DNA from: Chrysochromulina parva
Lineage: Eukaryota; Haptophyta; Prymnesiales; Chrysochromulinaceae
Assembly: GCA_002887195.1 (NCBI GenBank)
Contig: PJAB01000019.1
Location: 1 to 63,966, forward strand
Reading direction: 5' to 3'
Length of the DNA stretch: 63,966 nt
Position numbers and translations under genes: made by a program. Shown here piece by piece: positions 42,116-52,178 of the stretch (position 1 is the first letter of the stretch; each line of letters opens with the position of its first letter). Below the pieces are notes generated by a model. It ran no database searches. It was not told the origin of the DNA and saw only the letters and a list, made by a program, of their open reading frames with translations.

Positions 42116-44988
42116 TCAGCCCTCGATGCTCCGAGACGCAATCTCAAAGACGTCCTTCGAGACGCCCGGCGTGTCGCGGATGCGCACGAGCTGTGCCTTC
42201 ATCAGCCCCTGCCGCACCGCGTCGTACTTCTTCCAAGCGCTGAAGACGCTGCACAGTCGAGCCGCGACCTGCGAGTTGCGCTGCCCGATCTCGAGCACCT
42301 GGCTGCCGATGAACTCGTACCCCGAGCCGTCGAGGCTGTGGAAGCCAGCCGGGTTGGCATTCGCAAACATGCTCACGAGCGAGCGCACGCGGTTGGGGTT
42401 GGTGCTGTCGTAGGCCTCGTGCATCATGAGCGCCTTGACCCTCTGCAGAGCGTCCGGAGCGAACGTAGACGCCTGCACGGCGAACCACTTGTTGATCACG
42501 AGCGCCTCCTTGTTGTCCTTGGCGCGCGCGTAAAAGGTGGACGAGACCTCGTCACGGGCGGCGCCGGGGTAGGGGTCGACTGCCTTGAGCGCTGCCAAGT
42601 AGTCCGTCATCGTCGTCGCGTCCTTGTAGTGGGCAAGGCTGAGGGCGATGCTCTTCTCGTCTCCAATCATCGCGAGGTACTCGAGGCACACGTTGCGCAG
42701 GCGGCGCCTGCCGACCGCCTCGGCGGCGACGGTGAACTTCTCGCCCTTGGGTGGCGCGAGGGCGGTGTACGCCGCGCTGAATTCGGAGCGGAGCTGTGGG
42801 GAGGCGAGGGCGCCGTGGTGAGCACTTGCATGCAAGGCAGGCCATCGGTGGCAATCCACGTTCCGGAGCGCTGTGGTGAGCACGTGCATGCAAGGCAGGC
42901 CATCGGTGGCAATCCACGAACCTGGATCGCGAGCGAACGGCGCACGAGGCGGAGGACGCCGACGAGGGCGTCGGGGTCGATGGGCGCCATCTCTTGCGCG
43001 AGGACTGAGTAGTCGGGCAGCGTGAGCGCGTACGCCTGCAGCGATGGCTCGAGGCCATTCGCGACCAGCGTCGCGCGAAACGCCTTGATGAACGGCTCGG
43101 GCACCTTGAGAGCGTCGCGGGCTGCGGAATCCGGCGCCTTTTGCCACTGCGTGATGAGCGAAAGGATGACGCGCGACGCGAGCTGCTGCGAGGCATCCCA
43201 CCGGTTGAACGCGTCGTCGTCGTGCGCGGCGAGCAGCTCGAGCGTCGCATCGCTCAACGGCATGTCGACCTTGACCGGCGCGGAGAAGCCTCGCAGGAGG
43301 GACAGGACAGGCGCCGAGGGGATCGCGTCGAAGGTGAAGGTTTGGGAGGCCTCGGTGAGCTCGAGCACGCGCTCGTCGAGCAGGCATTTGCCCTGCTCGT
43401 CGAGCAGCTTGATCTTGACCGGGATGTGGAACGGCAGCTTCGTGGGCTGGCCGGGGGTGGCAGGCGTCGACTGCGAGAGGGTGAGGGAGTAGGACTTCTT
43501 CGGCGCATCGTACACCCCTACGGCCTTGACGGTAGGTGTGCCCGCCTGTTGATACCAGCGCTCAAACTGCGTCAGGTCGCGCCCGTTGGCGTCGGCCATG
43601 GCGGCGCGGAAGTCGTCGCACGTGACCGCCTGCCCGTCGTGGCGCTCAAAGTAGAGATCCATCCCCTTGCGGAATCCGGCCGCGCCCAGCAGGGTGTGGT
43701 ACATCCGAATGACCTCGGAGCCCTTTTCGTACACGGTGACCGTGTAGAAGTTGTCGATGGCGAGGTAGCTCTCCGGCCTGATCGGGTGTGCCATCGGCCC
43801 CGCGTCCTCCACGAACTGGTGAGCGCGCATCACGCGCACGTCCTCGATGCGCTTCACCGCCGCGGAGGTCATATCTGCCGAGAAGCCCGAGTCGCGGAAG
43901 ACGGTCAGCCCTTCCTTGAGCGTGAGCTGGAACCAGTCGCGGCACGTGACGCGATTGCCAGTCCAATTATGGAAGTACTCGTGCCCCACGACGCCCTGTA
44001 CGCGCTCAAAGTCAGCGTCCGTCGCGGCCGAAGGCTTGGCCAGCACGCACGAGGTGTTGAACACGTTGAGGCCCTTGTTCTCCATCGCTCCCATGTTGAA
44101 GTCGTTGACCGCGACGATGTGGAACACGTCGAGATCATACTCGCGCCCGTACACGCGCTCGTCCCACCTCATGGCGTCCTTGAGCGACGTCATCGCCCAG
44201 TCGAGCTGGTCGACGTTCTCGGGCTCCGACCAGATCTTGATGTCCACCTTGCGACCCGAGCACGTCGTGAACGTGCTCTCGATCTTCTGGAGCTTGGCGG
44301 CCACGAGCGCGAACAGGTAGCACGGCTTTTTGAACGGGTCTTCGAAGGTCGCCCAGTGGCGCCCGCCCGCGAGCTCGCCACGCGCCGTCTCGTTCCCGTT
44401 CGACAGCAGCACCGGGTAGAGTTCCTTGTCGGCTTCGACGCGCACCGTGTATTTTGACATGACGTCGGGCCGGTCGAGGAAGTACGTGATGCGACGGAAG
44501 CCGACCGCCTCGCACTGCGTGCAGTAGTTACCCGAGGTCTTGTACAGCCCCGAGAGCTGAGTGTTGTCCTGCGGCTTCGTCGCGACTACGATCGAGAGAT
44601 CGAAGCTCGTTGTGGGCGGCGCCAGCACGGTCAGACCCTCCTCGGCCCCGAGGACGTAGTCCTGGCCCTCCACGAGCTTCTTCCCATTGATCGTGATGGA
44701 CCGGAGCGTGAGCTGCGACCTCTCCCCATCGAGATAGAGTGGCGGCGGGCTCGTCTTCGGACCAGTCATCTTGAGCTCCGACGTCACCACTGCCTCCTCC
44801 TCTGTGAGGATGAAGTTGAGAGAGACCGTCTCGATCTGGTACGGAGATGATTGGTACGCAGAGCGAAGCACCTTCTTGACCTGCTTGCCCTCGGGCTTTG
44901 AGCGGTAGCGACGATAGAAGTAGTACGCCGCCGCTGCAGCTGCGGCCGCGGCAGCCGCAGCCACGACGATCTTAGACTTTTCTTGCAT
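42116..44988 (-). CDS. M1-family aminopeptidase N (PepN-type) with N-terminal membrane anchor
   Basis: Exons 44988-42922 and 42793-42116 join in phase 0 (SLAIQ|LRSEFSAAYTAL) to about 914 residues, near the ~870 of PepN. The ATG at 44988 (MQEKSKIVV) opens an Ala-rich transmembrane segment ([22 protein letters not shown]); an upstream in-frame ATG at 45339 would disrupt this. Catalytic signature: GAMENKGLNVF, then HEYFHNWTGNRVTCRDWFQLTLKEG (H-E-x-x-H, 18 residues, E), followed by IRPESYLAIDNFYTVTVYEKGSEVIRMY with the transition-state Tyr. The C-terminal helical domain matches the PepN type. The enzyme releases N-terminal residues from peptides, here at a membrane. The intron holds tandem repeats. 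Confidence 0.93.
42794..42921 (-). repeat. Repeat-bearing intron of the aminopeptidase gene
   Basis: The 128-base intron contains about two copies of a ~57-base unit starting GTGGATTGCCACCGATGGCC and including TTGCATGCA and GTGCTCACCAC. The unit starts with GT, so the intron could have grown by unit duplication. Confidence 0.8.
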
Positions 44989-45157
44989 CGCGAAAGCACC
45001 GATGTCGTGAAGAATCGTCTGCGTTGTGAAATCTGTGAAATTGAATCTGCGGTCGGGTCCCCGATTCGACATTCGCTGAGACACGCTGCCATAGGAGACA
45101 CGCACGCGGTTGAAGCCACGACGGCGCGCGGGCTGCCACGTCGCGACAGAAACACCA

Positions 45158-45455
45158 ATGGCGACCGTCGCCGAGACCGTGACCGGCATGGCTATGTCCG
45201 TCGTTACGTCCGTGTACGCGAAAATGTGGGGCGAGGTGCGCTGCTCGTCCGCCGGCTCATCCAGTCGCGCGGCCGAACCCCACGCCCGACAGCACCGCTG
45301 CGTTTGCTTCTTTCCTGACGCCGTTCCGCTCGCCTCCAACGGTGCAGGCTGTCCCTGAGCAGCAGCGGCTAACGGTCCAGCTGTTCCGCAATAGCTTCTA
45401 CTTCACCACCTCGATTATCCTCATTGCCAAGTACGGCGAATTCGTGTGCCCTTGA
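45158..45455 (+). CDS. Possible small two-exon protein of about 76 residues
   Basis: An ATG at 45158 (MATVAETVTGMAMSVVTSVYAK) and a downstream frame (STAAFASFLTPFRSPPTVQAV...LFRNSFYFTTSIILIAKYGEFVCP, stop at 45455) can be joined by a 67-base intron, 45226-45292 (AAAAT|GTGGGG ... CCCGACAG). The total length is divisible by three. Start and end look hydrophobic and membrane-like. It is divergent from the aminopeptidase (169 bases between starts). No family recognised, and the intron is a guess from splice words, so this is tentative. Confidence 0.3.
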
Positions 45456-46117
45456 ATGCGCCATGCACCCGCCGGTGGTGTGCCACATGCGGTTACTGAG
45501 AGCTAGAGGTGCCGAGAGGCGTGTGACCCACGGTCATGTACACTTAAGTTCCGGCGAAAAGAGTGGCGGCGTCGCCTAGTTCCGTTTTCGTGGCGGCTGC
45601 CAGTCGCTGCTCCGCCCGATGGCGAGTATTGAAGCTGGTCGCCTCGCGCAAAGTCTAGACACTAGACGGCGGGGATGCGGATGAACGGAACGCGATGCCC
45701 GGAGTGCAGCTGGCAGGCCGGGCCAGCAATCGAACGAGAAAATCCAAGAAGCGAAGCGGACCCCACTGGGGGAGAGACAGGTGACAGCGACGCACACGCG
45801 ACCAACATTCGACCCACGCCCCGGCGCCCAAGAACGCGATGTGGGTGCTGGGTGGCCAGAAGCATGAAGCGATATTTCTGTGTCACTCCCGTGCAAGCGC
45901 GCGCGAAACCCCACAACGCACGAGTACCCCACGCCTCGTTCGGCCTGGGGGCGGCTCCAAACGCGAACCCCGAACGCGAAGATGATGGCGCATCTGAGCG
46001 CCGGTCTGACTCTTTGAATCTTGACAGTTGACACTCGAGTCGATTTTTTGAACTGCCTTGCAGGGCTAACCACACCTCGATACCTCGACTTCACCAAACA
46101 ACCTCAACGTGCGGCGC
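45456..46117. other. Intergenic
   Basis: About 660 bases; frames crossing it in both directions have no family resemblance. No repeats recognised. Confidence 0.35.
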
Positions 46118-48301
46118 ATGCAAATTTCATGCAACGGAGTTTCAACTTTGAAACGAAATCCGCTCGAGGCGGCCCAAGGGCGCCTTGGGCGGCCTGAAAC
46201 GTGGTTGCAAAACGTGGTGGGCATGACGGAGCTCAGCCATCTGCTTTCCTCTTGGTTCAGCAACGACGTCGTCCCAGAATCGGTGCTTCACGGCGCGCAT
46301 CATGGTCGTATCGGTCCGCCACCCTGCGTCAAGGTCGTACCGTCGATCCTGGAGCTGCGCACGCCGCTGCCACACGAGAGCGGGACGGTAGGGTGTGCAT
46401 GTACGGCAGACTCAAAAGCACCATACTTGGCCGCTGCACCACCCGGGCACGTACCGCGCCTGAGCACTACGGACGCCAAAGCACTCCGCGTCTTCTTCCT
46501 CGATGGGCACGTCGGGCCCATGAACGACATGCTCGCGACGTTGCACGAGACGATTGGCGTGTCCACGGAGAACGTGGAGGGCATGGTGTTCCTTCAAGGG
46601 ATGCTCGTGCGCAGCGCTATCGACAAGCGCTTCTTCAAATGCCGCTTATGCAACCTGGGCATGAATACAAGCCGCGAGATCGTGTCGTGGTTGCTGCAAA
46701 AGCCCAACCAAGGACGGACGTTCACGCTGCCCGAGTGCGAGAGGAAGCGCTGCCGGGAGTCCATCCACAACGACGAGACGCGCCGCGACTTTGCGCGCCT
46801 CTTCGGCCGGATCATCGAGGCCAAGTACGACGTGGTTGCATGCAACTTCCCGACATGGCAGTGCAGCCTCTTCATGTACGTCAACGTGGCCATCATCATG
46901 CGCTACACGCACCGGTACGACCATCACCTGCAGCAGATCCAGCTGGGCAAGCCTCATCGTGCAAGCGCGTGTCTGCTAAACAAGGGATCCACCTCGATGG
47001 CCGAAGAGGCCACGCACGTCGTCCGCCACATGGCGAGCATGCCCAACGTCGTGCTCGCCGCCTCGAATGCGTACGACTGGCTCTACCTTCGTCGGAACAT
47101 AGGGGTCGCCGCCGTGCCGTGGCCTGGCCTCTCCGTGCAGCTCTCGCGCGTTCGGTACACCGGCGGCTCACCCTCTGGCCGTCGCGAGGTGCTCTTCTGC
47201 TGTGGCTCCTCCCCTTACAATAAGCCGATTGCGCAGTGGGCCGAGCTCATCGTGAACGCGAGCCGGCGCTTCATGCCTCTGATCCGAGAGCAACACCTTA
47301 ATAACCGAGTGCATGCTCCAACCAAGGTTCCACTGGGAGAAGGTCTCGCGATGGTGGCTCCGTTCGATGGCCACTATCGGATCAGCGGCTCCATTCAATT
47401 CGCGTGGCTCAATGATCTGTATCCCAAATCTTTTCACTGCAAGCGTGTCAAGGTGAGTGCGGCGAGCGCCACAGGAACGAGGGGTACTGTTGAGCCCACC
47501 GAGGCCGCAGCAAGTGCACATCCAAAAGCGTCCGCGGAGAGACGTCTTGAGGCCAGCGCCCCGGGGGAAGAACTATGGGCTATGAGCGATGGGCTGCGAG
47601 CTATGGGCGCGTCAAAGACGATGGAAACCGGCAAGGCTGCCATGCGGCATGCCAATTCCATGGGCAGGGTGGGGAGAGACAAGGGAGTCTTGAAGAGGAG
47701 TAAGCTTCCCAAGTCGCCCAAGGGACAGGTGGAGACCCAATGTGGGTACAAGTATGAGGACGTCGCGTCGCATCCGCTCGCCGTGCTGCTGCCGTACTCG
47801 GTGCACTCGTACGGCCTCGTGCAGGCGTACAGTATGGGAATCCCGATCGTGGCGCCGTCCATCGAGCTGCTCTCGAGCTTGCATGCAGCCACGGGCGTCA
47901 TGGGCCACAAAGGGCCGGGAAATGTGCCGTGGCGTAGCACGAAGGAGCAGCCGATCAAGCACTGGCTCGTGAGCACGCCTGGCTTGTGGTTCGTGGCCGA
48001 CCCCACGCCGGGCGCTCCCTGCTGCGCCAACGAGCCCAACGATGCGTGTAACAGCCACGCGGCTGGGGCTTGGTTGCAGTTTGCGGATTGGTACGTATGG
48101 CCTCACGTGCAGCTGTACAGCACTCCCGAGGAGCTCGTCGTGATCGTCGATCTGCTCCTGCGCAACGCGACGCTGCGCAATGAGATCAGCGCGGCGCAGA
48201 AGGCGTATTTTGCGTCCGAAATGCGCCGAACAGACGGCCATGTGCGGGTGGCTCTCCACCGGGCCCTCAGAGCAACCAAGAAGACCCCTATCAACCCATA
48301 G
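46118..48301 (+). CDS. Large glycosyltransferase-like protein with in-frame intron candidate
   Basis: The frame is open from 46109 (GTG), with ATG at 46118; about 727 residues if unspliced. The N-terminal part has ALRVFFLDGHVGPMNDMLATLHE and DVVACNFPTWQCSLFMYVN, Rossmann-like segments; middle NVVLAASNAYDWLYLRR; C-terminal HPLAVLLPYSVHSYGLVQAYSMGIPIVAPSIELLSSL followed by LYSTPEELVVIVDLLLRN, the order typical of GT-B glycosyltransferases (donor-site loop G-I/V-P). The low-complexity stretch at 47453-47728 starts AAG|GTGAGTG and ends GGGACAG, is 276 bases (3n) and has no stop, so it is probably an intron; splicing would give about 635 residues. No signal anchor seen. Confidence 0.65.
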   Translation: MQISCNGVSTLKRNPLEAAQGRLGRPETWLQNVVGMTELSHLLSSWFSNDVVPESVLHGAHHGRIGPPPCVKVVPSILELRTPLPHESGTVGCACTADSKAPYLAAAPPGHVPRLSTTDAKALRVFFLDGHVGPMNDMLATLHETIGVSTENVEGMVFLQGMLVRSAIDKRFFKCRLCNLGMNTSREIVSWLLQKPNQGRTFTLPECERKRCRESIHNDETRRDFARLFGRIIEAKYDVVACNFPTWQCSLFMYVNVAIIMRYTHRYDHHLQQIQLGKPHRASACLLNKGSTSMAEEATHVVRHMASMPNVVLAASNAYDWLYLRRNIGVAAVPWPGLSVQLSRVRYTGGSPSGRREVLFCCGSSPYNKPIAQWAELIVNASRRFMPLIREQHLNNRVHAPTKVPLGEGLAMVAPFDGHYRISGSIQFAWLNDLYPKSFHCKRVKVSAASATGTRGTVEPTEAAASAHPKASAERRLEASAPGEELWAMSDGLRAMGASKTMETGKAAMRHANSMGRVGRDKGVLKRSKLPKSPKGQVETQCGYKYEDVASHPLAVLLPYSVHSYGLVQAYSMGIPIVAPSIELLSSLHAATGVMGHKGPGNVPWRSTKEQPIKHWLVSTPGLWFVADPTPGAPCCANEPNDACNSHAAGAWLQFADWYVWPHVQLYSTPEELVVIVDLLLRNATLRNEISAAQKAYFASEMRRTDGHVRVALHRALRATKKTPINP

Positions 48302-49023
48302 GCGCTGGCCACGCCCCCATGCGCACGCCGGAGCGAGCTTGCGAGACACAGCTGGGCCAAGCTGGGGCACCCCAGAACGTTCGATCTCCGACAGGTCGAG
48401 AGGACTTTGAGGCTTGGTCACCGGCTCACCGCGTGGAGGTTCTCCGTACGGATCGAGAGATTTCGCGATCGCGACACTGTGTGTGTTGCGGGGGCGCCGA
48501 AGTCGTGGGTGCTATGTGCAGATTGCAGTCGAGTCGAGAGAGGGTGTGAGAGACGGTTTATGCAGGCGGGCCAATTCTTAACTAAGATATCCGGATTCGG
48601 ATAGTCCACTTATATATACATGTAGTGCGGGGCATGAGGCGACACCTTAAGCTTAACTGAAAATCGTCTGAAGGTTTTTGACGAAACTCGATTGAGAGCG
48701 CAGAGGTGCCCCCTGCTCTCCCATTGTGATCTCAAAACTTTCAGAATTGTGTGTGGAAATCCCATACTCAAGTTAACAGGGAAGTGCCCCACCTGAGACT
48801 CGAACCTATAGAGTCAGACCCAGGTGAAATCAGCTCAGGAGAAACCACTGTCTGACTCTCCCGTTGTCCAGTCTCCCCACCCTCCCCTCAATAGGGTACA
48901 CCAACAGCACGAACTCAATCATGTATCCGGATAATGAAGATAAACTTAAAGATGAGCCGTGTGCGACGCCGACGGCCGTGAGCCATCAACGAAAAACTCG
49001 AGACGACGCTCTCGTGCGGAACA
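48302..49023. other. Intergenic between convergent genes
   Basis: Presumed 3' UTRs of the glycosyltransferase-like (plus) and Skp1/LRR (minus) genes. AT-richer around 48560-48790. Contains the inverted repeat listed separately. Confidence 0.4.
48810..48859. other. 10-bp inverted repeat (potential hairpin)
   Basis: AGAGTCAGAC at 48810-48819 is perfectly complementary to GTCTGACTCT at 48850-48859, with a 30-base loop. It could be a structured 3' UTR element or small RNA precursor; nothing else supports an RNA gene. Confidence 0.5.
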
Positions 49024-51632
49024 TCAGTCCCAGCAGGAGACCGAGACCTCGCGCGCATAGATCTCGCGTATCGTCTGAAGCGTCCACGAAATCATACGGT
49101 GCATGCTCCTGGTCACGACGCGGCCTAGCACGAGCAGCTTCATTTGAGGGTAGAAGGGCAGCGACATGATCACCGCCTCCCAGCCTGCGATGCGCATGCT
49201 CGTGTTGTGCAGGTAGAGGTTCTGAATCGGCTTCGTCTCGAGAGCCTTGGCGAGGGCGACGACGCCTGCGTCGGCGACCCCCTCGTTATCAGCGAGCCAG
49301 AGCCCCGCAAGTCGGCTTAGCCCGCGCCCGCTTCGGATCGCTTCGGTGAGTGCGAGCACGCCCACGTCGCCAAATAGGTTGTCGCCAAGCCCGAGGTACT
49401 CGAGGCGCACGCGGCAGCTGGTCGCCCGAAGACCACGTGCGAGCGCCTGCAGCCCCCCATCGGCCACCTGGCGGCGCAAGGTGAGAGGTGGATCAGCATG
49501 CAATCAACATGCAATCAGCATGCAATCTTCCTGAAATCTTCCTGAAATCTGCATGAAATCTGCATGCAATCAGATGTCCAATCGCATGTCATCTGCATGC
49601 AAACAGCGGTCAAATCTGCATGCCATCTGCATGCAAACAGCGGTCCGATCAGCATGCACTCCGAGCCACCTGATTGCGCGCGAGCGAGAGGTGGATCAGA
49701 CAGGCCAGCCCGCCGCATTCAAAGGCCCTCGCGAGGCCCTCGCAGCCCTCGTCAGCCACGTCGTTCGAGCCAAGGTTGAGGTGCAGCAGTTTCTCAAAGG
49801 AGCCTCCCTGGACAGCCACCGAGAGCGCGGCGAGCGAATCGTTGCCCAGCTCATTGTCCACGCAGCTCAGGTGCTCGAGGATCGGGAAGAGGGTGTGCTG
49901 GTGGACAGCGCCAACGAAGCGCACAAAGCTCTCGTCGCCAAGCTGGCAGCCGTTGAGCACGAGCACCCGCAAGTTGACGAGCTGACGAGCTCGCGTTGTA
50001 TTGGGCGACACAAGCGGTGGCGACGGGGCGGGCAAGTGCGCAGCAAGGCTACGGGCATCGCCGCCATTATCACTGGTAGGGCATGGAGCGCTGCCGAGTT
50101 CGTTCGTGAAGGCGAGCAGCCCCGCGTTGCCCAGTGGGTTGCGCGAGAACTCGAGCTCTGTCACGTGCGCCATGTCGCCGCACGCGTGGCACAGCAGCAC
50201 CAGGTCCATGGGAGCGACACGGAGCGATCGGAAGTCGCACACGGCGCCCTGCACGCTGCGTGCGAGGTCGGCGCCCGGGCGGCTCGGGCTCACGCGCCGG
50301 AGCACATTGATCGGAATGGCGAAGACGTGCAGCTTCACCCACACGAGTGCGGGTGCTCCGAGCCGTATAGCTGTGCCGATGGCACGAACAGCCTCGGCTG
50401 GCCAGCTGCGGCCCTTGTCCATCAGACCGCTCAGGTCGGCACCTGCGAGCCGCGGGCTGTGGAAGAGGGACCACATTGCCCCGACCAGCTGCAGCGACTC
50501 GCGTGCGTAGATGAGACGGCTCATGCGCTGGCGCTCATCATGGTGCGTGGCGCCGTGCTCGTTATGGAAGCTTGAGGTGAGCATGTCGATGGAACGCTTC
50601 GGGGCGCCGTGCGCACGGTGACGATCAGCTGGCCGCTTGGCACACTCGTCCTCATGGCGGGTTGCCTGGCGCATCGTGCGTGCACTGAGCACGCCCACCC
50701 GCTCGCGGAGCCTCCGGAGGTCAACGGAGAGCTCGAGTAGCTTGAGAGTCTCGAGCCGCGGTAGTGTCTGGCACAGGCGGAGCGCGCACGCCCATCGCTT
50801 GCGGTGCAGCTCGCGGCCAGCCTGCGAAAGTAGGGCCGCGGGAGCCGTGAGTATTGGGGGGGGGGCGGCGGGGCGTGGAGCCCATTTCCAGGTCAGCTTG
50901 GAGGCAAGGGTTCGCATAGGCATGTGGGAGTCGAACCTCGATGCCCAATGCCCAGTCTAAATCGAGAGTGTGCTGCATGAGCTGCCAATGCGGATCGTCA
51001 AGCGTCGCACGCGAGCGCTGGCGCCAAGCGGGCGAGAGACCCTTGAGCGCGCGCAGCGTCGGCGCGTCACAGGCGAGCAGGCAGAGGAAAAGGGCGTCTT
51101 CATCTTCGATCGCATGCGAGGCAGCCGACGTGATGGTCATATCGGCTGGCGGCTCCAGGATGGGCTCGTTGACGCTCGCATGCCACGCGGAGCTACGTGG
51201 AAGGAAGGCGGTTGTATCCTCCGACTGCGTCGCACCAAGAACCGACGCAAGCAGCTCTGGATCCTTGTGCACCTCACGTAGCAGCTTGGCCGTTGCGGTC
51301 GTCGCCATCTCGACAAGGCCGTCGCAATCGAGGAAGTTGGCCGCGCGCAGGACCTCATAGAACAGGTCCAGATCGATGTCCACGATGCGCGCCGTGAATT
51401 GTGCCATGTGATCGATCTCCGACGCCGCACGTTGGAGGAATGCACGATGTGCTGTGCAGCAATACTCAGCGAGCAACTCGAGCGCAGCAGCGCTAAAGGG
51501 CACAGAAAAGGAGCCGTCTTCGACCCACAGAGCCGCGTCACGGAGAAAACCTGAAAAGCGTGCTTCCTCCCCGAGGCTCACCTGGCCATCGATGCCGCGC
51601 AGGCCCAGCACGTGGCGGGGCTCGATCGGCAT
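49024..51632 (-). CDS. Skp1-like / F-box-like / LRR fusion protein
   Basis: Exons from about 51632 (or an ATG at 51710) to 50937, 50821-49670 and 49467-49024; all joins are phase 0, total about 760-790 residues. The N-terminal ~150 residues match Skp1: FSVPFSAAALELLAEYCCTAHR (BTB/POZ end) and VDIDLDLFYEVLRAANFLDCDGLVEMATTATAKLL (Skp1 dimerisation helices). Next comes an F-box-like helix set (LFLCLLACDAPTLRALKGLSPAWRQRSRATLDDPHW), then a helical region and RNI-type LRRs (VTELEFSRNPLGNAGLLAF, LRVLVLNGCQLGDESFVRF, LLHLNLGSNDVADEGCEGLARAF, LEYLGLGDNLFGDVGVLAL). This unites adaptor and substrate-receptor parts of an SCF ligase in one chain. Confidence 0.8.
49468..49669 (-). repeat. LRR-gene intron with copied exon flank and TGCATGCAGATT repeats
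   Basis: The 202-base intron starts GTGGC, as does the following exon. Near its 3' end it repeats 14 bases (CTGATCCACCTCTC, 49483-49496) also found 16 bases upstream of the donor in the preceding exon (49686-49699). The interior holds many TGCATGCAGATTT / TGATTGCATGC units. Confidence 0.8.
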
Positions 51633-51710
51633 GTGATTCTGACGTGTTTTTTGTGCGCGAGCTCCGGCCCGTCCGCCTGCTCGAAAATCGCCGTTGCGAA
51701 CGGAAGTCAT

Positions 51711-52178
51711 CAGTCATCAGGGTGATTGTACGGAATTGACCGCTCGCTTTCTGGCGCCACGTGGCGCGGGGATCTGAACCTTACTCACACGGGTCCCACG
51801 GGTCTTCGACACACACGACGACACTGTCACTGATCCTGGTGGGATGTGCCACGTGCGCCAGGGACGATATTTCGCGGGGCGGGCCGCGGGGGCGGCCAGC
51901 TCAGGTCACAGCGCAGTTACGAGTTGCGGTCCCCACCCATGGGACCCCCCGCGCTATTCGGGGTTCCGCTCAGGTTCTCACGTTCACGTTTGAAGTTTGC
52001 CATCACGGCAAGACGCACAACCATCAACCACCGGTCCCGTGGAGACACACCGCGGTACGTGGTTGCGGCCCTGTCCCTCGAACGGCGTAAGATTGGGTCC
52101 ACTCAAGGTGGGGTTGGGCTCACAAGGCTTAGTGTCGTACATTGCGTAGTAGTCGTGTGTTCGTCTTCTGCTTTCATC
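51711..52178. other. Intergenic
   Basis: Between the Skp1/LRR start and the EF-hand gene stop, both minus. AT-richer in the centre; no repeat or RNA gene recognised. Confidence 0.35.

Noticed and set aside
43141..44457. Long plus-strand open frame of about 438 codons
   Set aside because: Antisense to the M1 aminopeptidase catalytic region; His/Arg/Val-rich shadow composition caused by high GC at codon third positions.
46118..48301. Exostosin (GT47) assignment
   Set aside because: The GT-B-like order of motifs is visible but the GT47 signature residues are not; kept as glycosyltransferase-like.
48785..48870. Possible tRNA because of GGTTCGAGTCT on the minus strand
   Set aside because: The T stem does not pair and no acceptor stem exists; the notable pairing is the unrelated 10-bp inverted repeat.
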